A DNA stretch of 64,000 nt from Amycolatopsis sp. 195334CR (GTDB lineage Bacteria > Actinomycetota > Actinomycetes > Mycobacteriales > Pseudonocardiaceae): NCBI RefSeq assembly GCF_017309385.1, contig NZ_JAFJMJ010000001.1:3162001-3226000 (forward strand), read 5' to 3'. Position 1 is the first letter of the stretch; the number at the start of each line of letters is the position of its first letter. The translations under genes and the position numbers were made by a program. Shown piece after piece: positions 55,010 through 63,029 of this stretch. The notes under the pieces are model-generated. The model did not search any database. It was given only the letters and a program-made list of their open reading frames with translations, and was not told where the DNA came from.

Positions 55010-58000
55010 GTGAGCACGCTGCAGTTCAAACGGTCGCCGCGGCTGGCCGCGCCGCGCCCACCCGGTGGCGAGGTTCACCTGGAGCCGCCGCCCGAGGTCC
55101 CCCGGACGATCCCCGGCAACATCGTGATGAAGCTGCTGCCGGTGGTGATGATCGTCGCCTCCATCGGGATGATGATTTTCATGTTCACCCTCGGTGGGCG
55201 TAACCCGATGATGCTGATGATGGGCGCCATGATGGTGATGGGCACCGTCGGCATGATGGCGGGCGGTGGCGGTCGCGGGGGCGGTCAGAAGAAGGCCGAG
55301 ATGAACGAGGACCGCAAGGACTACCTGCGGTACCTCGGCCAGATGCGGGAACGGGCCCGCGAGGCGATGGTCGACCAGCGTGCCGCGCTCGAATGGGTGC
55401 ACCCGGATCCGCAGGCGCTGTGGTCGCTGGCCACCAGCCGCCGCATGTGGGAGCGCAGGCAGAACGACCAGGACTTCCTGCACCTGCGCGTGGGCCGGAG
55501 TTCGCACCGGCTGGCCACTCGCCTGGTGCCGCCGCAGACCGGCCCGGTCGACGAACTGGAGCCGATCGCCACGCTTGCGCTGCGCCGGTTCGTGCGCGCG
55601 CACTCGATCGTTCCCGACCTGCCCACGCAGATCACGCTGCGGGGTTTCGCGGCCGTAAGCATGCAGGGGGACAAGGAGCTGACCCGCGGGCTGACGCGGG
55701 CGGCGCTGGCCCAGATGGTCACCTTCCACTCGCCGGACGACGTGCTGATCGCGATCGCCACGGCCGGGCGGGCGAAGGAGGAGTGGGAGTGGGCCAAGTG
55801 GCTGCCCCACGTCCAGCACCCCGCGCTGTCCGACGGCATCGGCCAGCTGCGGATGATGGCCGGTTCGCTGGCCCAGATCGAAGCCTGGCTCGACGAGGAA
55901 CTGCGGGACCGGCAGCGCTTCTCGCGCAACGCGACGCCGCCGCCGGACCAGCCGCACATCGTGATCGTGGTCGACGACGCCGATGTGACCCGTGAAGAGC
56001 AGATCATCCTGGAAGAGGGCCTGGTCGGCGTCACGCTGATCGACCTGTCCGACTCCATCGGCAACCTGGCCGCCCGGCGCGGGCTCCGGCTGGTCGTCGA
56101 GGAGGAGCGGCTGGGTGCGCGGAGCGCGGGCGGGGTCGAGTGGTTCGGCCGCCCGGACACCCTGAGCCTGGTCGAGGCGGAGGCTTTAGCCCGCAAACTC
56201 TCGCCGTACCGGATCGGGACGGCGGCTCAGGAGGCAGACGAGGACGAGCCGCTGCTGTCCAACCCGTCGCTGCTCGAGCTGCTCGGCATCCCCGGCGACC
56301 CGATGACTTTCGACGTCCAGCAGGCCTGGCGCCCCCGGCCGATCCGCGACCGCTACCGCGTGCCGTTCGGCGTCGGCGAGTACGGCCAGCCGGTCGAGCT
56401 GGACATCAAGGAAGCCGCGATGGAGGGCATGGGCCCGCACGGCCTGTGCATCGGGGCGACCGGTTCCGGTAAGTCCGAGTTCCTGCGCACGCTGGTGCTC
56501 GGCATGCTGGCCACGCACTCGTCCACCACGCTCAACTTCGTGCTGGTCGACTTCAAGGGTGGTGCGACCTTCCTCGGGCTCGACAGCGCGCCGCACGTTT
56601 CCGCGGTCATCACCAACCTCGCGGACGAGGTCACGCTGGTCGACCGCATGAAGGACGCGCTGGCCGGCGAGATGAACCGGCGCCAGGAGGCGCTGAAGAA
56701 CGGCGGCAACTTCAAGAACGTGTGGGAGTACGAGAAGGCCCGAGAGAACGGCGCCGACCTCGACCCGCTGCCCGCCCTGTTCATCGTGGTCGACGAGTTC
56801 TCCGAGCTTTTGTCCGCGAAACCCGACTTCATCGACCTCTTCGTGGCGATCGGCCGGCTGGGGCGTTCGCTCCAGATGCACATGCTGCTCGCCTCGCAGC
56901 GACTCGAGGAGGGCAAGCTCCGCGGCCTCGACTCGCACCTCTCCTACCGGATCGGTCTGAAGACGTTTTCGGCCGCGGAATCTCGTGCGGCGATCGGTGT
57001 GCCGGACGCGTTCGAGCTGCCGTCGGTGCCCGGCGGTGGGTACCTGAAGTACGACACCTCAACGATGGTGCGCTTCAAGGCGTCCTACGTCTCGGGTCCG
57101 TACCGCCCAGCAGGCATCAAGATGGCCGCGCCAGGCGCGACCGTGGTCCGCGCGGACAAGCGGCCGCAGCTGTTCGTGCCCGACTTCGTCGAGCTGCCGA
57201 AGGAACCGGAGCCCGAGCCGGAGCCCGTGATTCAGCAGCCAAAAGCAGAATCGGACGAAGCGGTCGAGCCGAGTGAGCTCGACGTCATCGTCAACCGCCT
57301 GGTCGGCCAGGGGCCGCCGGCGCACGAGGTGTGGCTGCCGCCGCTGAAGGAGCCGAGCTCCCTCGACACCCTGCTCCCCAACCTCAACCCCACCGAGGAC
57401 CGCGGCCTCTCGCCGGTCGGCTTCTTCGGCAACGGCCGCCTGCAGGTCCCGCTCGGCATCGTCGACCGCCCGTACGAGCAGCGGCGCGACCCGCTGTGGG
57501 CCGACTTCTCCGGCGCCGCCGGGCACGGTGTGCTGGTCGGCGGCCCGCAGTCGGGCAAGTCGACCATGCTCCGCACGCTGATCATGTCCATGGCCCTCAC
57601 CCACACCCCCGAGGAAGTGCAGTTCTACTGCGTCGATCTCGGTGGTGGCACGCTCGCCGGGCTCGCCGACCTGCCGCACGTCGGCGGGGTCGCGGTGGCC
57701 CGCCGCGAGCCGGACAAGGCGCGCCGCATCGTCGCCGAGCTGACCACGCTGGCCAACGAGCGTGAAGGCCGCTTCGGCGCGATGGGCATCGACTCGATGA
57801 ACGAGTTCCGCAACCGGCAGCGCCGCGGCGAGATCAAGCCGGAGCAGGACCCGTTCGGTGACGCCTTCCTGATCGTCGACGGCTGGAAGGCCCTGCGCGA
57901 CGACTTCGACGAGCTCGAACCGCAGATCACCAAGCTCGCCACGCAGGGTCTGTCCTACGGCGTGCACGTGGTCATCGCCTCGAACCGCTGGGCGGACATC

Positions 58001-59017
58001 CGCCCGGCGATCAAGGACATGCTCGGCACCCGGTTCGAACTCCGCCTCGGTGACCCGAGCGAGTCCGACATCGACCGCCGCGTCGCGGTCAACGTGCCCG
58101 CCGGGCGGCCCGGTCGCGGCCTCACCCGCGAGAAGCTGCACATGCTGACCGGCCTGCCGCGCGTCGACGGGTCGAGCGATCCGGAGAACGTCGGTGCCGG
58201 GGTGGCCGACGCGGTGGCGAAGATCAAGGCCGCGTGGAAGGGGCGCCCGGCGCCGCAGGTGCGGCTGCTGCCGGAGATGTTCCCGTACGAGCAGCTGCTC
58301 GCCCAGGACTCGAAGCGGAACACCAAGCTGGTGCCGATCGGCCTCAACGAGGAGGACCTTTCGCCGGTCTACCTCGACTTCGACGCCGACCCGCACTTCA
58401 TGGCGTTCGCCGACGGCGAGTCGGGCAAGACGAACCTGCTGCGCACGATCGCCAAGGGCATCACCGACCGGTACACGGCCAAGGAGGCCGTCGTCATCCT
58501 GGTCGACTACCGGCGCACGATGCTCGGGTTCATCGAGGGCGACCAGCTGGCCGGTTACGCGGTGTCGTCGAACCAGCTGGACGGCATGATGAAGGACGTC
58601 GCCGGTTCGATGAAGAAGCGGCTGCCCGGGCCGGACGTCACGCCGGACCAGCTGCGCAACCGCTCCTGGTGGAACGGACCGGAGCTGTTCGTCATCGTCG
58701 ACGACTACGACCTGGTGGTGACCCAGACCAACAACCCGCTCAAGCCGCTGTCGGAGTTCCTGGCCCAGGCGAAGGACGTCGGCCTGCACCTGGTCGTGGC
58801 CCGGCGTTCCGGTGGTGCCGCGAAGTCGACCTACGACCCGGTGATCGGCAAGCTCAAGGAAATCGCCATGCCGGGCATCATCATGAACGGCTCCAAGGAC
58901 GAGGGGCAGCTGCTCGGCAACGTCAAGCCGTCGCAGATGCCGCCGGGCCGAGGCACGCTGGTCAGCCGTAAGGTCGGCAAGCAACTGATGCACGTCGCCT
59001 TCCTGCAGGGCGAGTGA
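55010..59017 (+). CDS. eccC: type VII secretion ATPase EccC (EccCa-EccCb fused)
   Basis: 1,335-residue FtsK/SpoIIIE-type motor of the ESX system. Two N-terminal membrane helices (MKLLPVVMIVASIGMMIFMF; MMLMMGAMMVMGTVGMMAGG) are followed by a DUF domain and three ATPase domains. Walker A lysines are K488 (GATGSGKSE), K850 (GGPQSGKST) and K1140 (DGESGKTN). Walker B segments are FIVVDEFSELL, FLIVDGWKAL and FVIVDDYDLV. Start GTG 55010 follows GAGAGGGG-like sequence. The conserved LVEAEALARKLSPYR and SELLSAKPDF are spelled with dyad-like codons, including a TTA at 56186-56188. Confidence 0.97.
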   Translation: MSTLQFKRSPRLAAPRPPGGEVHLEPPPEVPRTIPGNIVMKLLPVVMIVASIGMMIFMFTLGGRNPMMLMMGAMMVMGTVGMMAGGGGRGGGQKKAEMNEDRKDYLRYLGQMRERAREAMVDQRAALEWVHPDPQALWSLATSRRMWERRQNDQDFLHLRVGRSSHRLATRLVPPQTGPVDELEPIATLALRRFVRAHSIVPDLPTQITLRGFAAVSMQGDKELTRGLTRAALAQMVTFHSPDDVLIAIATAGRAKEEWEWAKWLPHVQHPALSDGIGQLRMMAGSLAQIEAWLDEELRDRQRFSRNATPPPDQPHIVIVVDDADVTREEQIILEEGLVGVTLIDLSDSIGNLAARRGLRLVVEEERLGARSAGGVEWFGRPDTLSLVEAEALARKLSPYRIGTAAQEADEDEPLLSNPSLLELLGIPGDPMTFDVQQAWRPRPIRDRYRVPFGVGEYGQPVELDIKEAAMEGMGPHGLCIGATGSGKSEFLRTLVLGMLATHSSTTLNFVLVDFKGGATFLGLDSAPHVSAVITNLADEVTLVDRMKDALAGEMNRRQEALKNGGNFKNVWEYEKARENGADLDPLPALFIVVDEFSELLSAKPDFIDLFVAIGRLGRSLQMHMLLASQRLEEGKLRGLDSHLSYRIGLKTFSAAESRAAIGVPDAFELPSVPGGGYLKYDTSTMVRFKASYVSGPYRPAGIKMAAPGATVVRADKRPQLFVPDFVELPKEPEPEPEPVIQQPKAESDEAVEPSELDVIVNRLVGQGPPAHEVWLPPLKEPSSLDTLLPNLNPTEDRGLSPVGFFGNGRLQVPLGIVDRPYEQRRDPLWADFSGAAGHGVLVGGPQSGKSTMLRTLIMSMALTHTPEEVQFYCVDLGGGTLAGLADLPHVGGVAVARREPDKARRIVAELTTLANEREGRFGAMGIDSMNEFRNRQRRGEIKPEQDPFGDAFLIVDGWKALRDDFDELEPQITKLATQGLSYGVHVVIASNRWADIRPAIKDMLGTRFELRLGDPSESDIDRRVAVNVPAGRPGRGLTREKLHMLTGLPRVDGSSDPENVGAGVADAVAKIKAAWKGRPAPQVRLLPEMFPYEQLLAQDSKRNTKLVPIGLNEEDLSPVYLDFDADPHFMAFADGESGKTNLLRTIAKGITDRYTAKEAVVILVDYRRTMLGFIEGDQLAGYAVSSNQLDGMMKDVAGSMKKRLPGPDVTPDQLRNRSWWNGPELFVIVDDYDLVVTQTNNPLKPLSEFLAQAKDVGLHLVVARRSGGAAKSTYDPVIGKLKEIAMPGIIMNGSKDEGQLLGNVKPSQMPPGRGTLVSRKVGKQLMHVAFLQGE
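56180..56199. repeat. dispersed dyad element in eccC (1)
   Basis: GAGGCTTTAGCCCGCAAACT, encoding EALARKL, residues typical of EccC proteins. It introduces the rare leucine codon TTA in frame. Confidence 0.6.
56804..56823. repeat. dispersed dyad element in eccC (2)
   Basis: GAGCTTTTGTCCGCGAAACC, encoding ELLSAKP next to Walker B of the first ATPase; CTT, TTG and AAA codons stand out among GC-ending neighbours. Confidence 0.55.
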
Positions 59018-59064
59018 TCGGCTGGCCCGGGGCCGGTGCGGTGGGATGAGTACGGGAGCGGTTT

Positions 59065-60996
59065 GTGACCTTGCGGGTCGCGGTGGACTTCGGCACCTCG
59101 AGCACGTGTGTCGTGGCGTCGATCAACGGCCGCGAACCGCAGGTCGTGGTGGTCGACGGGCAGCCGTTGATGGCGTCGGCGGTGTACGCGGCGCCGGACG
59201 GCACGCTGTTCGTCGGCCAGGAAGCCGAGCGGCAGGCGGCGGTCGACCCGTCGCGGTTCGAGCCCAACCCGAAGCGGCGCGTCGACGAGGGTGAACTGCT
59301 GCTCGGCGACACCGTGCTCCGCGTGCTCGATGCGGTGAACGCGGTGCTCCGCCGTGCGGTCGACGAGGCCCGGCGGGTGGCCGGCGGGGCCGAGGTGAAC
59401 CTGCTGGTGCTGACCCACCCGGCGGACTGGGGCGCGATCCGGACGCGGCTTCTGCGGCAAGCAGCAGGTCGGCTGGCGCACGAGGTGGCGCTGGTGCCGG
59501 AGCCGGTGGCGGCCGCGGTGTTCCACGCCGCGACGTTCGCCGCGACGGAGGTCAACCAGGAGCGGACGGTCGAGTTCAGCGGGCGGCCCGGCGAGACGAT
59601 CGCCGTGCTGGACCTCGGTGGCGGGACCGTGGACGTGAGCGTGGTCCGGCGGATGCCGCGCGGGCCGGCCGACCGGCGCGGCGGGTTCCAGGTGCTGGCG
59701 ACGCGCGGCGACCCGAGTTTCGGTGGCGCCGATGTCGACCAGGCTCTGCTGGAGCACGTCGGAGGCCTGGTTTCAGGTTCGGCTCCGGCGGCTTGGCGGC
59801 AACTGGTCGAAGGCCGCGAGCTCGCGGACCGGCGACGACGTCGGGTTCTGCGGCAAGATGTGCGTGGCGCGAAGGAGACGCTGTCGCGGCATACGTACAC
59901 CGATGTGCCGATGCCGCCGCCCTTCGCCGACGCGCACGTGACGCGGGAGGACCTGGAGAAGCTGATCGCGGCTCCGCTGGGACGCGCGGTCGAACTCACC
60001 GCGGCGGCGATCGACGAGGCGGGGTTGCGGCCGAAGCAGCTGACGGCGATCTTCCTGGTGGGCGGCTCGAGCCGGATCCCGATGGTTTCGCGGCTGGTGC
60101 ACGAGCGGACCGGGGTGGTGCCGACGACGCTGGACCAGCCGGAGACGGTGGTCGCGCGGGGTGCGCTGCGCGCGGTGCTGATCGACCCGGACCGCACCGG
60201 CGCCCTACCCGGCGGCACCCCGATGCGGGCCCCCGCGCTGCGCCCACTCGGCGAACAACGCACCGAAATCGTCCGCCCCGGCGACCGCCCCCGTCCGCAG
60301 GCTTCTGCGGGGAAAAGCATGCTCCCGGGACCGGGGCCCGGGCATCCGCCGCCGGGACGGGTACCGCAGCCGGTGCACCCGCCGCCGTCCCCGCCGTTCG
60401 GGCAGCCCGTGCTTTCGCAGGGAGAAGCAGGTTCGCGGGGGAAGTGGAAGCGCAGGGTGCCGTGGCTGGTCGGCGCGGTGGTGCTGCTCGTCGTGGCGCT
60501 GGTGGGCACGCTGTTCCTGCTCAACCAGGGTGAGGACGGCCGGACGATCGCGCAGTACAACTACCGGTTCGTCGCGCCGTCGGACTGGGCGCAGACCGGG
60601 GGCGTGGTCGAGGAGCGCAAGGTCGAACTTCACCCGGCCGAGGCGCAGTCCGGCCTGGACCTGGTGGTCGTGCAGGAGTACTCGAACAACTACGACGCCT
60701 CGGCCGACCCGGGCAGGCTGACCAGCGAACTCGAGTCCGCCGTGCGCGCCCGCGCCAGCGAGTACCCCACCTTCGAACCCCGGCAGGCTTTTGCGGGCAA
60801 AAGCCTGATCTACTATCGCCAGCTCAAGACTGATGGGGTGCGTACCTGGTACGTCGACTGGTACGTGGAGGCGAAGGGGGACGTGCGCATTCACGTCGGC
60901 TGCCAGTACGCGGACAGCTTCCAGGACCGCGTCCGTCCCGCCTGCGAGCAGATCGTGCGCACCCTCGAGCTGACCAACCAGGCCTCGGGGCGCTGA
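59065..60996 (+). CDS. Hsp70-like / type VII secretion-associated fusion protein
   Basis: 643-residue protein. Residues 1 to about 380 are an Hsp70/actin-type ATPase (RVAVDFGTSSTCVVASINGR; AVLDLGGGTVDVSVVRRMP; FLVGGSSRIPMV) without a DnaK substrate-binding domain. A Pro-rich linker, a membrane helix (about 465-485) and an extracytoplasmic domain like the Rv3446c/type-VII-secretion-associated family follow (YNYRFVAPSDWAQTGG; WYVDWYVEAKGDVRIHVGCQ). GTG 59065. It occupies the place of Rv3446c beside eccC4 in Mtb ESX-4. Dyad copies at 59448, 60298, 60408 and 60784. Confidence 0.88.
   Translation: MTLRVAVDFGTSSTCVVASINGREPQVVVVDGQPLMASAVYAAPDGTLFVGQEAERQAAVDPSRFEPNPKRRVDEGELLLGDTVLRVLDAVNAVLRRAVDEARRVAGGAEVNLLVLTHPADWGAIRTRLLRQAAGRLAHEVALVPEPVAAAVFHAATFAATEVNQERTVEFSGRPGETIAVLDLGGGTVDVSVVRRMPRGPADRRGGFQVLATRGDPSFGGADVDQALLEHVGGLVSGSAPAAWRQLVEGRELADRRRRRVLRQDVRGAKETLSRHTYTDVPMPPPFADAHVTREDLEKLIAAPLGRAVELTAAAIDEAGLRPKQLTAIFLVGGSSRIPMVSRLVHERTGVVPTTLDQPETVVARGALRAVLIDPDRTGALPGGTPMRAPALRPLGEQRTEIVRPGDRPRPQASAGKSMLPGPGPGHPPPGRVPQPVHPPPSPPFGQPVLSQGEAGSRGKWKRRVPWLVGAVVLLVVALVGTLFLLNQGEDGRTIAQYNYRFVAPSDWAQTGGVVEERKVELHPAEAQSGLDLVVVQEYSNNYDASADPGRLTSELESAVRARASEYPTFEPRQAFAGKSLIYYRQLKTDGVRTWYVDWYVEAKGDVRIHVGCQYADSFQDRVRPACEQIVRTLELTNQASGR
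59448..59470. repeat. dyad-like copy in Hsp70-like gene
   Basis: GGCTTCTGCGGCAAGCAGCA followed by GGT, a version with a shortened centre, encoding RLLRQAAG. Confidence 0.45.
60298..60434. repeat. two dyad copies in the linker of the Hsp70-like protein
   Basis: CAGGCTTCTGCGGGGAAAAG followed by CATGCT (60298-60323, peptide QASAGKSML) and GTGCTTTCGCAGGGAGAAGC followed by AGGTT (60410-60434), both in the Pro-rich linker. Confidence 0.7.
60784..60807. repeat. perfect dyad copy in the Hsp70-like gene
   Basis: CAGGCTTTTGC, GG, GCAAAAGCCTG: 11-bp arms that pair without mismatch, in frame as QAFAGKSL in the extracytoplasmic domain. Confidence 0.8.
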
Positions 60997-60999
60997 ACC

Positions 61000-61380
61000 G
61001 TGGAGGACAACGCCGCGGCGCGGTTCCGGGCCACCGTGCAGAACGCCGTCACCCATTCGGAGCGCGTCGCCGGGGAGGCGAAGGCTCGCAGCGACCGGCA
61101 CCGGGCGGAGAACGCCGCGCTCGCGCAGCAGCTCCGGGCCCGCCGCCTGCCCGCGGGCGACACCACCCCGACCAGCCCAGCGCTGCGCGCGGCGGCGAAC
61201 GGCTTTCGCATTCGCAACGCGCTGCCGGTCGAAAATCTGCCTTCGCCCGCGGAATTGGTTCCAATTCGCAAGAGGGAACGGCCGAAGCGGCCTCGTGTGG
61301 GTGAAGAAGACGAGGACTTTTCGCAAGAGCGAATCATGCGCAGGGTGGACGGAACCCGTCCCGGCGACCCGCGCAAGTAG
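61000..61380 (+). CDS. hypothetical ESX-locus protein
   Basis: 126-residue hydrophilic protein starting GTG 61000, 3 nt after the preceding stop. The N-terminal 50 residues are helical and charged (ARFRATVQNAVTHSERVAGE, then AKARSDRHRAENAALAQQL). The C-terminal part is basic/acidic low complexity (RKRERPKRPRVGEEDEDF). No signal peptide or membrane segment. It lies between the Hsp70-like gene and the WXG100 pair. I do not recognise a defined family. Confidence 0.7.
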   Translation: MEDNAAARFRATVQNAVTHSERVAGEAKARSDRHRAENAALAQQLRARRLPAGDTTPTSPALRAAANGFRIRNALPVENLPSPAELVPIRKRERPKRPRVGEEDEDFSQERIMRRVDGTRPGDPRK

Positions 61381-61461
61381 TCAGAAACCCTTGTGTCGCA
61401 ACGGATCCAGGCTGCCCTGCCGGTCATCGGAAACCGCCGGTTCCAGTCGGTTCCAAGATCC

Positions 61462-61473
61462 TGCGTTAACGCA
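61462..61473. promoter_or_regulatory. palindrome upstream of the WXG100 pair
   Basis: TGCGTTAACGCA, a perfect 12-bp palindrome 120 nt ahead of the first esx gene, in an otherwise non-coding 212-nt gap. Candidate operator. Confidence 0.45.
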
Positions 61474-61535
61474 AGCAACTACTTGGGAACAGATGGCGAC
61501 AAGGGGAACCAACCATGGCAAGGTCTGCGTCGTAG

Positions 61536-61566
61536 GTCCGTACAAACAAACAAGCTTGGTACGGAC
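61536..61566 (+). promoter_or_regulatory. inverted repeat in the esx leader
   Basis: GTCCGTAC (61536-61543) and GTACGGAC (61559-61566) form an 8-bp inverted repeat with a 15-nt A-rich spacer, ending 26 nt before the esx ATG. Could be a 5'-UTR hairpin or a protein-binding site. Confidence 0.5.
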
Positions 61567-61592
61567 ATCCACTAACGAAGGGGGCCACTCAC

Positions 61593-61910
61593 ATGGCTGG
61601 CAGCGGTTACACCGGAGACCCGACCCTGTTCGCTGAGGCGCACAAGAACGTGTCGCAGACCAAGGCGGACATGGACTCCAACCTCGCCACCCTGAAGGCG
61701 AACATCGAAGCCACCCGCGAAGGCTGGGCCGGCGAGGCCGCCACCGTCTTCCAGCAGGTCATGGAGGCGTTCGACGCCAAGACCCTGAAGATCAACGAGG
61801 CGCTCCAGCACATCGCCGACATGCTGCAGCAGTCCGGTGTCAAGTACGACACCCAGGACACCGACGTCAAGGACCAGGTCTCCAAGCTCGGTTCGATCCT
61901 CAACGGCTGA
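61593..61910 (+). CDS. WXG100 protein, CFP-10-like ESX substrate
   Basis: 105-residue helical-hairpin protein of the WXG100 family, secreted as a heterodimer with the next product. The turn motif is GWAGEAA (W-x-G). The C-terminal export signal YDTQD fits YxxxD/E. There is no signal peptide. A GGGGG-type SD (GAAGGGGGCC) precedes the ATG. By position it corresponds to the esxT/esxU pair of mycobacterial ESX-4; which of the two it is cannot be decided from sequence alone. Confidence 0.93.
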   Translation: MAGSGYTGDPTLFAEAHKNVSQTKADMDSNLATLKANIEATREGWAGEAATVFQQVMEAFDAKTLKINEALQHIADMLQQSGVKYDTQDTDVKDQVSKLGSILNG

Positions 61911-61959
61911 TCTCAGCTCTCGTAAATCCACAGACTTTCACTAAAACGGAGGGTAAGAA

Positions 61960-62244
61960 ATGTCGATCGTTGTTAATTACGAGACGATCCGCACCGCGGC
62001 GGAGGACTGCCAGAAGACCGGTGGCGAGCTCGAGCAGCGCTTCGAGGACCTGAAGCAGCAGCTGGCTCCGCTGGTCGAAACCTGGACCGGTGAGGCCATG
62101 GAGGCGTGGAACCAGCGCCAGGACGAGTGGAACCGCTCCCTCGAGGAGATGAAGTCCCTCCTGGCCCGCATCGCCACCGCGCTGCCGCAGATCGCCGACG
62201 GCTACCAGGACACCGACAAGGGTGTCGGGAACATGTTCGCCTGA
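61960..62244 (+). CDS. WXG100 protein, ESAT-6-like ESX substrate
   Basis: 94-residue WXG100 partner. The turn motif is TWTGEAMEAW (W-x-G), and the C-terminal YQDTD also fits YxxxD. GGAGGG (61951-61956) gives a strong SD close to the ATG. Both members of this pair carry the export-type motif, whereas in classical EsxA/EsxB pairs usually only one does. Transcription ends at the hairpin just downstream. Confidence 0.93.
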   Translation: MSIVVNYETIRTAAEDCQKTGGELEQRFEDLKQQLAPLVETWTGEAMEAWNQRQDEWNRSLEEMKSLLARIATALPQIADGYQDTDKGVGNMFA

Positions 62245-62258
62245 GCATGATCTCGTAG

Positions 62259-62290
62259 CAAAGGGCCCCGACTCCGGTCGGGGCCCTTTG
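62259..62290. terminator. bidirectional terminator after the esx pair
   Basis: Perfect 14-bp stem: CAAAGGGCCCCGAC (62259-62272) with GTCGGGGCCCTTTG (62277-62290) around TCCG. It lies between convergent genes and has A/T ends on both strands. Confidence 0.85.
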
Positions 62291-62304
62291 CGTTGTGCGG
62301 CAAC

Positions 62305-62976
62305 CTACTTCGGTGCGCCGACCTCGAATTCAGGCTTGTCGTTGAGCACCCGGATGGTGACCTTCTTCGGCTGGCCCGCCACGCTCACGTCGCAGTCGAA
62401 GGTGTGGCCGGTCTTGATCTCCTGGCTGTCCGGGCACTTCGCGTTCTGCACGTCCTGCTCGCCGTAGCTGTCCTTCAGCACCGTGGTGATGCCGCTCTGG
62501 ACGGAGCTCGGGTCGAGCACATCCCCGCTGAAGACGCCGGCGAACCACGCGGCCGCCCCGCCTGCGGCCAGCACCAGCACCGCGACGCCGCCGATGATCA
62601 GCGGCTTCTTCTTCGACTTCTTCTGATTCTCGGCTCCCTCGCCGAACGCGCCGAGCCCGCCGTACTGGCTCGCCGACGGCTGGAAACCGCCGCCGTACTG
62701 CTGCTGTTGCTGCTCCTGCGCGGGCGGCTGCTGCGGTACGGGTGGCTGTTGCTGTGCGGGATAGCCCTGGGGCTGTCCCCACTGCGGTTGCTGCTGCGGC
62801 CCGCTGGGTGGATAACCGGGCTGCTGCTGCGGGTAGCCGCCGTACTGCGGCTGCTGCTGAGGCGGCTGTTGCTGTTGCTGCCACTGGCCGGGCTGCTGCT
62901 GTTGACCCCACTGCTGCTGGGGGTCCGGCGCGCCGGGCTGCCACCACTGGCCCGGCTGGTTCGGCGGCTGGGTCAT
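62305..62976 (-). CDS. DUF4333-domain membrane protein with Gln/Pro-rich N-terminus
   Basis: 223-residue protein. Residues 1 to about 105 are a Gln/Pro/Gly-rich cytosolic segment (QQQQPGQWQQQQQPPQQQ). A basic KKSKKK patch is followed by a membrane helix (LIIGGVAVLVLAAGGAAAWF, about 126-148) and an extracytoplasmic DUF4333 domain with two cysteines (AKCPDSQEI, TFDCDVSVAG), probably disulfide-linked. Such proteins are common actinobacterial envelope proteins of unknown function. Convergent with the esx pair and downstream of the lipoproteins. Confidence 0.82.
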   Translation of the reverse strand: MTQPPNQPGQWWQPGAPDPQQQWGQQQQPGQWQQQQQPPQQQPQYGGYPQQQPGYPPSGPQQQPQWGQPQGYPAQQQPPVPQQPPAQEQQQQQYGGGFQPSASQYGGLGAFGEGAENQKKSKKKPLIIGGVAVLVLAAGGAAAWFAGVFSGDVLDPSSVQSGITTVLKDSYGEQDVQNAKCPDSQEIKTGHTFDCDVSVAGQPKKVTIRVLNDKPEFEVGAPK

Positions 62977-63029
62977 GAGCGGTCACCTCGCGCGACGGTC
63001 GGTTTGTTCTCAGTCATGGTCACTCCTGG

